Shown piece by piece: positions 24,185 through 31,279 of a DNA stretch of 34,777 nucleotides (positions are counted from its first letter, which is position 1; every line of letters begins with the position of its first letter). The notes beneath the pieces are model-generated. The model ran no database searches, was not told the origin of the DNA, and saw only the letters and a program-made list of their open reading frames with translations. Made by a program: the position numbers and the translations under genes. Source of the DNA: CAZRHH01 sp964599885 (GTDB taxonomy: Bacteria > Chloroflexota > Dehalococcoidia > DSTF01 > JACRBR01); contig CAZRHH010000027.1 in assembly GCA_964599885.1 (NCBI GenBank), positions 1-34,777 on the forward strand, written 5' to 3'.

Positions 24185-26245
24185 CTACGGCGCCTGCCCA
24201 TCGTCATCCTGCGCGATCGTCACGCCACCTTGAGGGGGACAGTTACCCTGCACCGCTGCCGTCCGCTGAATGTCGGCAACGTTGATCTGGGCATTGGCCG
24301 CCTTCACCATGTCACGGTTCGTCCGGCTCAGGTCCACCGTTCCGGGACCGGCGGGGTTCGTGCGAAGCGGTCCTTGCGCAAACGCGGTTAGCGAAAGGTC
24401 CACCACGTTGATCTGGCGATTACCGTTGACGTCGCCAGCTTCCTGGCCGTCGGTGCAGCCATCGCCGTCCGTGTCGTCGTTTGACGGATCCGTCCCGTAG
24501 TACTTCACCTCGGAGCCGTCGAGCAGCGCATCGTTATCGGCGTCGGGATCCGCAGCACCACTGAGTCCGTCGCCGTCTAGGTCGTCCACCTCTGTGCCCG
24601 GCGCGCCCGTCGGAGTGTTGATTCCCTCTGTGCGCCAGAACCACTCAGCGTTCAGGTTGTCCGATGGCTCATCACCGGCCCGGCTCATCGCATCCTTCGG
24701 GTTCGACAGATAGCGGCACTCGATGCCGTCCAGCAGGTAGTCCTGGTCGGTATCAGCATTCGTCGTGATCGACGGGCTGTTCTGCGGGTCGCCGGCTCCG
24801 GTAGAAGCTTCACAGAACGACGCGCCGGGCGCCGGCGCCGGCTCGATCGCCAACGCCAGTTCGGCCACATCCGTCATGCCATCGTCGTCATCGTCATCGT
24901 CGCACACATCGCCAGCGCTATCCGATGACGGATCCGTGTGGTCGTAGGGCGGCGCACCGGGTGGCGTGAAGACGTTGTACGGCGGCGAGTCGCCGTTTTC
25001 CTGGAGCGGGTTGAAGTCGTGCGGGCAGTTGTCGTCGACGCTGGTGTCAGCGATGTGCGCGGGCGCGCCCGCAACCTCATCCGCACCGTTCTCCGGCAGA
25101 TCGCGCTGCCCGTCGCAGTCGGTGTCGATGGCGTTGTTCGCCAGCCCCGGCGACGCGCACGCGCTCGACCCGCTCAGCGTCGGCCGCGTGAACACCGCCA
25201 GCTCCGTAAAGTCGTTCGAACCGTCGTCGTCCGTGTCCGCGTCTGCCGGATCGGTCCCCAGCGCTGCCTCGATACCGTCAGCAAGCGCGTCGCCGTCGCC
25301 ATCAGCGATCGCCGGCGCGGCGTCGTCCGCATCGCCGAGACAGTCACCGTCCGCGTCCGCGACCGGCCCGCCCACCGTCACGCACTGCAGGTCCACCAGC
25401 ACCGAGATCGTCCCCGCGCGCAGGTCCGCGTCCGACCTGAACACCGTGAAGCGCGGGTACAGACCGTCCGTCGCCGGCACGCCCGTCTGGGTGTTTGCGA
25501 TCACGCTGTCGAGCGGGCTATCGAAACAGAGAAAGCCGAACGGCGGTGCCGGATGCCCACCGGCCAGCACGACCGTCGTGCGCAGGTTCGCGTAGTACGG
25601 CGACTGTTCCGTCACGATGTTGATCGGCAGGTCGCTGCCCGTCGCCACCGACAGATCGATCGGCCCGCCGTTCTGTATCTTCACCGAACTGACCGTCGCC
25701 TTCGCGTGCCCGATCACATCAGCGATGCCTCCGGGCGTCGGCTTCGTGTCCAGCAAGTACGAGTCGTCAGCGCTATCGGTCGCGCCGATGAACGGCGGGT
25801 CCTCGTGGATCAGGTCATACGGCGTCCAGCCGTTCGGCCAGTTCGCGTGAACGCCGCCCGTGTATGGCGGCGCTGCGACGATATCGCGATACTCCGCGTC
25901 ACACTCGGCATCTACCACCGCCGTCACGTTGCCCGTGACTGCGCCATCAGCGGCAGGCGTCAACGGAAAGTCGGTCGGTGTGTACGTCACCGGCTGCGTC
26001 AGCCGGCTGCCGACATCCACGTTGACCACGTTGTATTGCGTCCCCGACGCGGCCGTCGTGTCCGTTCCCGCGACACACACGCCACCGACGCCCGGCGCCG
26101 TCCCGTAGCAAATGTTCGCGTCAACATCGAAGTCCTGCACCGGCCCGCCCGGCCCCGCAAGCGCCGTCCCGCTACTGCCGAGGAGCGATGCCGCCCCGAC
26201 CACCACGCCCGCGAACGCGCCGAGTACGGCGAATTTCTTCGGCAT
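24185..26245 (-). CDS. Secreted thrombospondin-type-3/dockerin-like repeat protein
   Basis: The 686-aa product starts at ATG 26245 with GAGGAGG 7 nt upstream and a signal peptide (MPKKFAVLGAFAGVVVGAA... cleaved near TALAGPG). The first half is an unrecognised extracellular region. The second half has many Asp-rich Ca-binding motifs of thrombospondin type 3 type, e.g. DADGDCLGDADDAAP, DTDCDGQRD, DQDYLLDGIEC and DLDGDGLSGAADPDADND. The C-terminus has two dockerin-like units, GDVNGNRQINVVDLSLTAFAQ and NAQINVADIQRTAAVQG. These features point to a Ca-stabilised surface or secreted protein. It shares the terminal repeat style with the 316-aa protein at 590-1540. A promoter -10 TATAAT lies at 26319-26324. 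Confidence 0.85.
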   Translation of the reverse strand: MPKKFAVLGAFAGVVVGAASLLGSSGTALAGPGGPVQDFDVDANICYGTAPGVGGVCVAGTDTTAASGTQYNVVNVDVGSRLTQPVTYTPTDFPLTPAADGAVTGNVTAVVDAECDAEYRDIVAAPPYTGGVHANWPNGWTPYDLIHEDPPFIGATDSADDSYLLDTKPTPGGIADVIGHAKATVSSVKIQNGGPIDLSVATGSDLPINIVTEQSPYYANLRTTVVLAGGHPAPPFGFLCFDSPLDSVIANTQTGVPATDGLYPRFTVFRSDADLRAGTISVLVDLQCVTVGGPVADADGDCLGDADDAAPAIADGDGDALADGIEAALGTDPADADTDDDGSNDFTELAVFTRPTLSGSSACASPGLANNAIDTDCDGQRDLPENGADEVAGAPAHIADTSVDDNCPHDFNPLQENGDSPPYNVFTPPGAPPYDHTDPSSDSAGDVCDDDDDDDGMTDVAELALAIEPAPAPGASFCEASTGAGDPQNSPSITTNADTDQDYLLDGIECRYLSNPKDAMSRAGDEPSDNLNAEWFWRTEGINTPTGAPGTEVDDLDGDGLSGAADPDADNDALLDGSEVKYYGTDPSNDDTDGDGCTDGQEAGDVNGNRQINVVDLSLTAFAQGPLRTNPAGPGTVDLSRTNRDMVKAANAQINVADIQRTAAVQGNCPPQGGVTIAQDDDGQAP

Positions 26246-26318
26246 CGCGAAGCCTCCTCGATTCGTCAAACAGCGGGTACGTACTACCACCGGGGGATCG
26301 CTGCGGTGGCAGGGGCCG

Positions 26319-26324
26319 ATTATA
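26319..26324 (-). promoter_or_regulatory. -10 box for the 686-aa secreted protein
   Basis: A perfect TATAAT on the minus strand lies 73 bases before ATG 26245, leaving a 5' leader of about 65 nt that ends in a strong Shine-Dalgarno. No convincing -35 is present. The rest of 26246-26604 holds no gene I can support. Confidence 0.55.
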
Positions 26325-26604
26325 CATCCCGCTGGGTCTCTTTGTCGTCTCAAATTCCTCGCAATGTCAGCGCAAGCGATGGATTAATTCGCCCGGCTGG
26401 CGGGATGTCGTGCATCGTGCGCGCCTCTGGCACCGACGCAACGAGCGCCTGTTCGGCGGAGACCTATCCAGCACTGCAGCCCCGACCAAACCCGAAACCC
26501 CCGGACGAATCCCCGGATCGCCGCCCGTATTCGACCGAACTCAGACCCGCATCGTTGCCTGCTCTGTCCGACTCCAGCTTCTACGCTTCGGCGTCCCTCG
26601 AACG

Positions 26605-27531
26605 CTACACGGCTCCATTCACGAACACAGTCCCCACTCGCACGCCGCGCCCGTCCGCAAACTCCGCCGCGCCCTGCTTCTTCTCACCATCTGCCTGCAA
26701 CCGTTGCGCGTGCAACAATCCGCCGCGCAGCGCGATATCGATCGCATCATCGCCAACCGACACCACCGTCCCCGACGCCGCGCCCTGCTCTCCGAGCGTC
26801 ATCCACGCGTCGAAGATCCGCACGCGCGCGCCATCAAGCACCGCATGCGCTCCCGGCGATGGATTCGACCCGCGGATCAGGTTGTACACATCACCCGCCG
26901 GCGCCGACCAGTCGATGGCGCTGTTGCCGTCGTCCGCCGGCGGTTCGTACGTCGCCAGCGCTTCGTCCTGCACCATGCGCGGCGCCGCACCCTCGCGCAC
27001 GAGCCGTACCGACTCCACCAGCGCGTCGACACCCATCGCGAACAGCTTGCCGAAGTACAGCGAGCCAACCGTATCGTCCGGCCCGACCTCAACCTCACGG
27101 CGCAGCAGCACCGGCCCCGTATCGATACCCTTGTCCACCCAGAAGATCGTCAGCCCCGTTGTCGCGTCGCCGTGACGCAACGCCCAGTGCATCGCGCTGA
27201 TCCCGCGGTGTCGCGGCAGCAGCGACGGGTGATACTGGATCGTCCCCAGCGCCGGCAGTTCCAGCACGCGCTCCGGCAGAATGTGCGTCACGAACGCCAT
27301 CACACCCAGCTCCGGCGCCGTCGCCGCGAACTCGTCGAGCACCCCGCGCTTCTTCAGCCGGCCCGTCGGGAACCGCGCGATGCCGGCCGTCCCCGCCGCC
27401 GCCCACAACGGATCCGGCCGCTCCGCCGTCCCCTCAATAGAAGACACCGCGACGATCTCTTCGCCCGCATCGCGCAGGGCGTTGAACACCGCCTCTCCAA
27501 ACGCCGCCTGGCCGATCAGCGCGATGCGCAT
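26605..27531 (-). CDS. Formyltransferase-fold enzyme resembling 10-formyl-THF hydrolase/Fmt
   Basis: The 308-aa product starts at ATG 27531 (MRIALIGQAAFGEAVFNAL). It has the formyltransferase N-terminal domain with HPSLLPRHRGISAMHWAL and DKGIDTGPVLL, then a C-terminal domain from about residue 210 (TYEPPADDGNSAIDWSAP, NLIRGSNPSPGAHA). The residue before the catalytic His is Tyr (QYHPSLL) as in the hydrolase domain of 10-formyltetrahydrofolate dehydrogenase, whereas bacterial Fmt normally has Asn-x-His. This favours a folate hydrolase or another formyl-transfer role over tRNA formylation. No def or priA neighbour supports fmt. It begins 2 bases after the zinc-ribbon gene stop, so they form an operon. 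Confidence 0.85.
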   Translation of the reverse strand: MRIALIGQAAFGEAVFNALRDAGEEIVAVSSIEGTAERPDPLWAAAGTAGIARFPTGRLKKRGVLDEFAATAPELGVMAFVTHILPERVLELPALGTIQYHPSLLPRHRGISAMHWALRHGDATTGLTIFWVDKGIDTGPVLLRREVEVGPDDTVGSLYFGKLFAMGVDALVESVRLVREGAAPRMVQDEALATYEPPADDGNSAIDWSAPAGDVYNLIRGSNPSPGAHAVLDGARVRIFDAWMTLGEQGAASGTVVSVGDDAIDIALRGGLLHAQRLQADGEKKQGAAEFADGRGVRVGTVFVNGAV

Positions 27532-27533
27532 GC

Positions 27534-27761
27534 CTAGTCCGCTACGCCTTCGACATCGTTGCGCAATTCGGGCGTCCGCGGCGCCAGCCACCAACGATGA
27601 TCGCAGTTCGTACATCGCATGTTCGGACGGTCAGCCATCGGCGTCACGACATCGCTCGAAAGGACATCCGCGTCATCATCAGAATGCGCAGCATCGACCG
27701 GCTCGATCGCCGTAGACCCGCAGCGCGGACACAATTCGCTAGATGGTGGGATCGTTGTCAT
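27534..27761 (-). CDS. Small zinc-ribbon protein
   Basis: The 75-aa product carries two CxxC knuckles, CPRCG (about 11-15) and CTNC (about 50-53), separated by an acidic linker, the pattern of a small zinc ribbon. It lies directly upstream of the formyltransferase-fold gene with a 2-base gap and probably shares its transcript. Its function is unknown; it could bind nucleic acid or be a structural partner. Its start is only 4 bases from the frameshifted toxin gene's stop. Confidence 0.65.
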   Translation of the reverse strand: MTTIPPSSELCPRCGSTAIEPVDAAHSDDDADVLSSDVVTPMADRPNMRCTNCDHRWWLAPRTPELRNDVEGVAD

Positions 27762-27764
27762 TTC

Positions 27765-28099
27765 TTACCTGTAGTGCGCCGTAAGCCGCCAATCGAGATC
27801 GTCGATCTCCCTCAACCGCGCAGCGACGTCCACCGATCCGTGAAATACGCGCGTGACGAAGATGCCATCCTCTCGGATCACATACACGAAGCGTAATTTT
27901 CAACGATCACCTCGCGCAACGAATCTTGCTCGAAGCCGGGAACCATGCGGCCGATGTGAGGAAACGCTGCGACTGGATCGACCGCTGCGGTGATGCCGGC
28001 GATGAGTGCTTCGGCGTATTCCGGCGCCACACGGAGCATGTACGCATCGATGACTTCTAGGTTTCTGAGAGCCTCCGGCGTCCAGATGACTTGAGCCAT
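27765..28099 (-). pseudogene. ParE/RelE-family toxin gene with a frameshift
   Basis: From ATG 28099 the frame encodes MAQVIWTPEALRNLEVIDAYML ... PHIGRMVPGFEQDSLREVIVENY, typical of ParE toxins, and then stops early (73 aa, stop at 27878). In the next frame the expected ending continues at once as FVYVIREDGIFVTRVFHG...DWRLTAHYR, to a TAA at 27765-27767. Adding one base near 27891-27893 (TACGCTTC to TACCGCTTC) restores NYRFVYVI, the usual family motif. A full-length toxin would be about 111 aa. Either the toxin has been inactivated, leaving an orphan antitoxin, or the base is a sequencing error. Its start overlaps the antitoxin end by 43 bases. Confidence 0.8.
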
Positions 28100-28272
28100 G
28101 CATCGAGCCTCGCCTCAAGTTCTTCCTGGCTGATGCCCTCGCCCCGCTCAGCCTCCGCCAGGCCGCGTAACACGCTCGCCTCGAATTGAATCTCCATTAG
28201 CAACGCGTCGAACGGTTCGCCCTCCGGCGACTGCTCAATCAGCTCGATCAGTGCTTGCTTAGCCGTCTTCAT
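28057..28272 (-). CDS. Antitoxin of a ParDE-like module
   Basis: The 71-aa product (MKTAKQALIELIEQSPEGEPFDALLMEIQF...) is a small acidic helical protein ending EELEARLDAWLKSSGRRRLSET. It is upstream of and overlapping a ParE-type toxin gene, the standard antitoxin-first arrangement. ATG 28272 has TATACT (28279-28284) exactly 6 nt upstream and no Shine-Dalgarno, so the message may be leaderless. Antitoxins of this kind bind and neutralise the toxin and repress their own promoter. Confidence 0.75.
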   Translation of the reverse strand: MKTAKQALIELIEQSPEGEPFDALLMEIQFEASVLRGLAEAERGEGISQEELEARLDAWLKSSGRRRLSET

Positions 28273-28278
28273 CCGCTC

Positions 28279-28284
28279 AGTATA
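28279..28284 (-). promoter_or_regulatory. -10 box of the toxin-antitoxin operon
   Basis: TATACT on the minus strand, then GAGCGG, then ATG 28272: the clearest of the six leaderless-type arrangements in this window. Confidence 0.5.
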
Positions 28285-28381
28285 CGCCCGGTGCGCCGCC
28301 CGCCGCACAGCCCGTTCCCCATCCCCAACATCTGTGTCCATCTGTGCGCATCTGTGGTTCCCCCACTTCCCACCGCCCCAA

Positions 28382-29548
28382 TCACGGGTACGCCAGCTCC
28401 CGCTCCATCATCGCCCGCGCGATCACTACGCGCTGGATCTGGCTCGTGCCCTCGACGATCATCAGCTGCCGCGCGTCGCGATAGTGCCGCTCCAGCGGGT
28501 GATCCATCATGTAGCCCTGCGCGCCCAACACCTGCATCGCGTCGCTCGACACCTTCACGGCGCACTCCGTCGCGTACGCCTTCGCGATCGATAGCATCGC
28601 CGCGTGCTCGCGTCCGAACAGCCCCTGGTCGACGCGCCACGCCGCCTGGTACACGAGCATCCGCGCCGCTTCGATCTGAATCGCCATGTCGGCGAACATG
28701 AACTGGATCGCCTGCAACTCCGCGATCGGCTTGCCGAACGCCTTGCGCTGCCGCGCGAACTCCAGCGCGTACGACATCGCGCCCTCCGCCAGTCCCAGCC
28801 CGCGCGCACCGACGACCGGCCGGCACGAGTTCAGCGTCAGCATCGCGTGATTGAACCCCTGACCTTCAACGCCGCCGATGAGGTTCTCCGCCGGCACGCG
28901 GCAGTCCTCAAACACGATGTCCGCCGTCGGCACGCCGCGCACGCCCATCTTCCGATCCTGACCCGCCACACGGAACCCCGGCGTGTCCGTCGTCACGATG
29001 AAGCCGCTGATGCCACGCGCCCCCGCCGTCCCGTTCGTCCGCGCGAACGCGACGACGTAGTCCGCGACCGTCCCGCCCGAGATGTACATCTTCTCGCCGT
29101 TGAGAATGTAGTCGTCGCCGTCGCGCGTCGCCTTCGTCTCGAGCGCCGCCGGGTCCGACCCGACGTTCGGCTCCGTCAGACAAAACGCGCCCTTCATGTT
29201 GCCGCTCGCGATGCCCTCGCCGATCCACTTCTTCTGACGCTCGTCGCCGCCGAGCATCACCGGCTGCGACGGCAGCGCCGACAGCAGCAGCATCAGCCCC
29301 GACGCGCAGCAATACTTCGACGCCTCCTCCACCGCCAGCGCCAGCGGCAACATCCCGACGCCGCTCCCCCCGTACTCCTTCGGGATCGTCAGCCCCGTCA
29401 GCCCCGTCTCTTTGAACGCCGCAAACACATCGTGCGGATACTCCTGCGACTCATCGATCGCCGCCGCCCGAGGCGCAATTACCTCGCGCGAGATCCGCCG
29501 CGCCGTCTCCTGTATCAGCCGCTGCTCTTCAGTAAGCGTAAATTCCAT
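28382..29548 (-). CDS. Acyl-CoA dehydrogenase
   Basis: The 388-aa product has the normal length. It has the N-terminal helical domain (MEFTLTEEQRLIQETARRISREV), the middle beta domain with CLTEPNVGSDPAAL and KMYISGG, and the C-terminal domain QVLGAQGYMMDHPLERHYRDAR. The conserved VEGTSQIQ near residue 365-372 contains the catalytic-base Glu of the short/medium-chain families. It oxidises acyl-CoA to enoyl-CoA with FAD and passes electrons to ETF. No fatty-acid degradation partner is adjacent, so chain-length preference is unknown. The gap after it (29549-29733) shows no gene. Confidence 0.95.
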   Translation of the reverse strand: MEFTLTEEQRLIQETARRISREVIAPRAAAIDESQEYPHDVFAAFKETGLTGLTIPKEYGGSGVGMLPLALAVEEASKYCCASGLMLLLSALPSQPVMLGGDERQKKWIGEGIASGNMKGAFCLTEPNVGSDPAALETKATRDGDDYILNGEKMYISGGTVADYVVAFARTNGTAGARGISGFIVTTDTPGFRVAGQDRKMGVRGVPTADIVFEDCRVPAENLIGGVEGQGFNHAMLTLNSCRPVVGARGLGLAEGAMSYALEFARQRKAFGKPIAELQAIQFMFADMAIQIEAARMLVYQAAWRVDQGLFGREHAAMLSIAKAYATECAVKVSSDAMQVLGAQGYMMDHPLERHYRDARQLMIVEGTSQIQRVVIARAMMERELAYP

Positions 29549-29733
29549 CCCGCCGCCTCGCTCGATAGGTAGATGTGCTGTCGTTGTCGAACCCGAAGCC
29601 TACCCCGCCGGACGAAGTGCCGGAAGGCGAACGGTTCAGCCGCAGGCATCGGATGAGGACGAAGCTGTGACCGCGAGCACTTCGCGGAAGCCATCACACC
29701 GCACCGACAAAGGGAGGGCCAGACGTAGTGTGT

Positions 29734-30039
29734 TTAGGTCGCGTAACTGCGCAGCACGGCGAACAACACCAACCCGTTGAAGATCGCAACGAAGAACACG
29801 GCGCCCCGAACGTTCGCCCGAAGCAACCAGCTACCGAAGCCAGCCACCGTTAGCGCCACGCCGACCCCAATCAGGATCCACAGGCACACGCGCGCGATCC
29901 CGCTCGCGCCGTACGGCTGGCTGTCAGGATTCTCAATCCCCGGCCCGCCTATCAGCCAGATGGTTCCCCACAGGGTGATAAGATTGCCAACCGAAGCGAT
30001 CAGGCCAACGACGATGGTTCTGAGCGCCCTCAGGAGCAC
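29734..30039 (-). CDS. Small membrane protein, second copy (B')
   Basis: The 101-aa product has three hydrophobic segments (about 8-30, 48-70, 77-98). It is a paralogue of the protein at 30231-30611: both begin VLLxAxRxxVV and both end with AVFxVAxxNGxxLFxVL. The GTG start at 30039 lies within the sequence encoding the tail of A', with the stop of A' overlapping by 10 bases, exactly as in the first pair. No function is known. It closes a chain of overlapping genes that begins with the secreted repeat protein. Confidence 0.7.
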   Translation of the reverse strand: MLLRALRTIVVGLIASVGNLITLWGTIWLIGGPGIENPDSQPYGASGIARVCLWILIGVGVALTVAGFGSWLLRANVRGAVFFVAIFNGLVLFAVLRSYAT

Positions 30040-30230
30040 ACCTTGTTTCGCCCGAGCGTCGTCGCCAGCGACGCGCCGCGCGTGAGCGAATCCGCCAGCG
30101 CGTTTGCGGGCACAAGCGCCTCCGCCACCCGAATCGCGTTGTCCCTTCCGCCCCTGTGGGACGCTCCCTGGCCGTAGAGCGTATATACCATAACCCGCTG
30201 TTTCATTATGGCTCTGTCACCGCCCGGCAT
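30030..30230 (-). pseudogene. Truncated second copy of the Cys-rich membrane-anchored protein (A')
   Basis: This 66-aa frame matches only the last 50 or so residues of A: NAIRVAEALVPANALADSL and LATTLGRNKVCS here, versus NAIRVAEALVPANAPADAL and LSTTLGGSKVCS in A. The N-terminal anchor and most Cys residues of A are missing, so it is a remnant or a very short derivative. ATG 30230 directly follows the stop of B (TAA at 30231-30233), and its own stop overlaps B' by 10 bases. Confidence 0.6.
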
Positions 30231-30611
30231 TTAGCGGAACTCGCCCTGGTCACCGAACGGAAACGGCACGTTCCAGAGGTAGTCATTCAAAAAGTTCGCA
30301 AAACCCAGGACGAAGAAAAGAAGGAACCCGTTCAAGACGGCGACGATGAATACGGCTTTCAGCAGCTCCTCTCCGAGCCACCGTCGGCCGACGCGAAGCG
30401 CAACAAACGCCGCAGCTCCGGCGGTGAGGACGCCGAGAGCCACCGTCACCACCGCGCCAGCAGCGCGCAGCCCGTACGGGGCGGGGTGAAGGGAATGTGG
30501 ATCAATATCCGCGAGACCGAACATGACCCCAAAGAACAGCAATAGGCAGACGACTTCAAACACGGTCACGCCGAGCGCGACCACCAGAACCCTGATCGCG
30601 CTCAGGAGCAC
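30231..30611 (-). CDS. Small membrane protein, first copy (B)
   Basis: The 126-aa product starts at GTG 30611. Three hydrophobic segments are visible: about residues 3-35 (LSAIRVLVVALGVTVFEVV and onward), 48-75 and 89-110 (AVFIVAVLNGFLLFFVLGF). No catalytic motif is seen. Its start overlaps the stop of A by 10 bases, so translation is coupled. It is a paralogue of B' (29734-30039), and the sequence around the two starts is repeated too. Longer upstream frames overlap A and are rejected. Confidence 0.65.
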   Translation of the reverse strand: MLLSAIRVLVVALGVTVFEVVCLLLFFGVMFGLADIDPHSLHPAPYGLRAAGAVVTVALGVLTAGAAAFVALRVGRRWLGEELLKAVFIVAVLNGFLLFFVLGFANFLNDYLWNVPFPFGDQGEFR

Positions 30612-31279
30612 ACCTTGCTTCCCCCTAGCGTGGTCGAAAGCGGCGCCCCCCGCGATAGCGCGTCCGCTGGCGCGTTCGCGGGAACGAGCGCTTCCGCTAC
30701 CCGTATCGCGTTGGCCGTTCGCGCTCCTGACGAATTGCCCGGCGCGTACAACGTCAGCTTGTGACTCGGCGCCTCGATGCGCAACGACCCGTCCGACTTG
30801 ACCAGCGCCTGGGCGCCGCGCACAAGCGCGGTGTCCTTCGCGGCGCCCGCTGCGAGCGAGGAATGGCACGCCGGATACATGATGATCGACACAGGAATGG
30901 GACAAGAACTGCCCCCAGACGGAATGACACAACTGCCGTAGACGAACGTAAACGAATCCGTCGCGTTGTGATAGCGCGTCCCATCCGGCGCGAACCGATC
31001 CTCCGTTTTATTGTGACGACAACCAACGAGCTCGTAACCCAAGACCTCCGACCCCGCGTATAGCAGCGGGTAATCGGCGAACTCGCGCGCCTGCTGCTCG
31101 CAAGCATTCGCGCTGTCAAGGTCCGCCTCCGCGCCATCACCGGTGATAATCGCCAGCCCGAAGTACAGGCCCAGGGCGCCCACGGCGAGCCCCGAGGCAA
31201 TCGTCACAGCCCACGATAAGACTACGCGGTGAGCCGGCTGTCCAGCACTACTGGAGTTGAATGATGTTGACTTTGCCAT
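30602..31279 (-). CDS. Membrane-anchored Cys-rich protein (A)
   Basis: The 225-aa product has an N-terminal cytoplasmic stub (MAKSTSFNSSSAGQPAHR), one membrane segment (about 19-45, VVLSWAVTIASGLAVGALG) and an extracytoplasmic domain. That domain contains at least seven Cys (NACEQQ, GCRHN, GSCVI, SSCPI, PACHS, KVCS), suggesting disulfides. No family is recognised. Its ATG lies inside the end of the secreted repeat-protein gene (32-base overlap) and its stop overlaps B by 10 bases, so all three are likely made together. The C-terminal 50 residues are duplicated in A' (30030-30230). Confidence 0.7.
   Translation of the reverse strand: MAKSTSFNSSSAGQPAHRVVLSWAVTIASGLAVGALGLYFGLAIITGDGAEADLDSANACEQQAREFADYPLLYAGSEVLGYELVGCRHNKTEDRFAPDGTRYHNATDSFTFVYGSCVIPSGGSSCPIPVSIIMYPACHSSLAAGAAKDTALVRGAQALVKSDGSLRIEAPSHKLTLYAPGNSSGARTANAIRVAEALVPANAPADALSRGAPLSTTLGGSKVCS

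Noticed and set aside
24938..27175. 745-codon open frame on the plus strand
   Set aside because: It is antisense to the 686-aa secreted protein and the formyltransferase gene. The product is Arg/Pro/Ser-rich with no domain, as expected for a shadow frame in GC-rich DNA.
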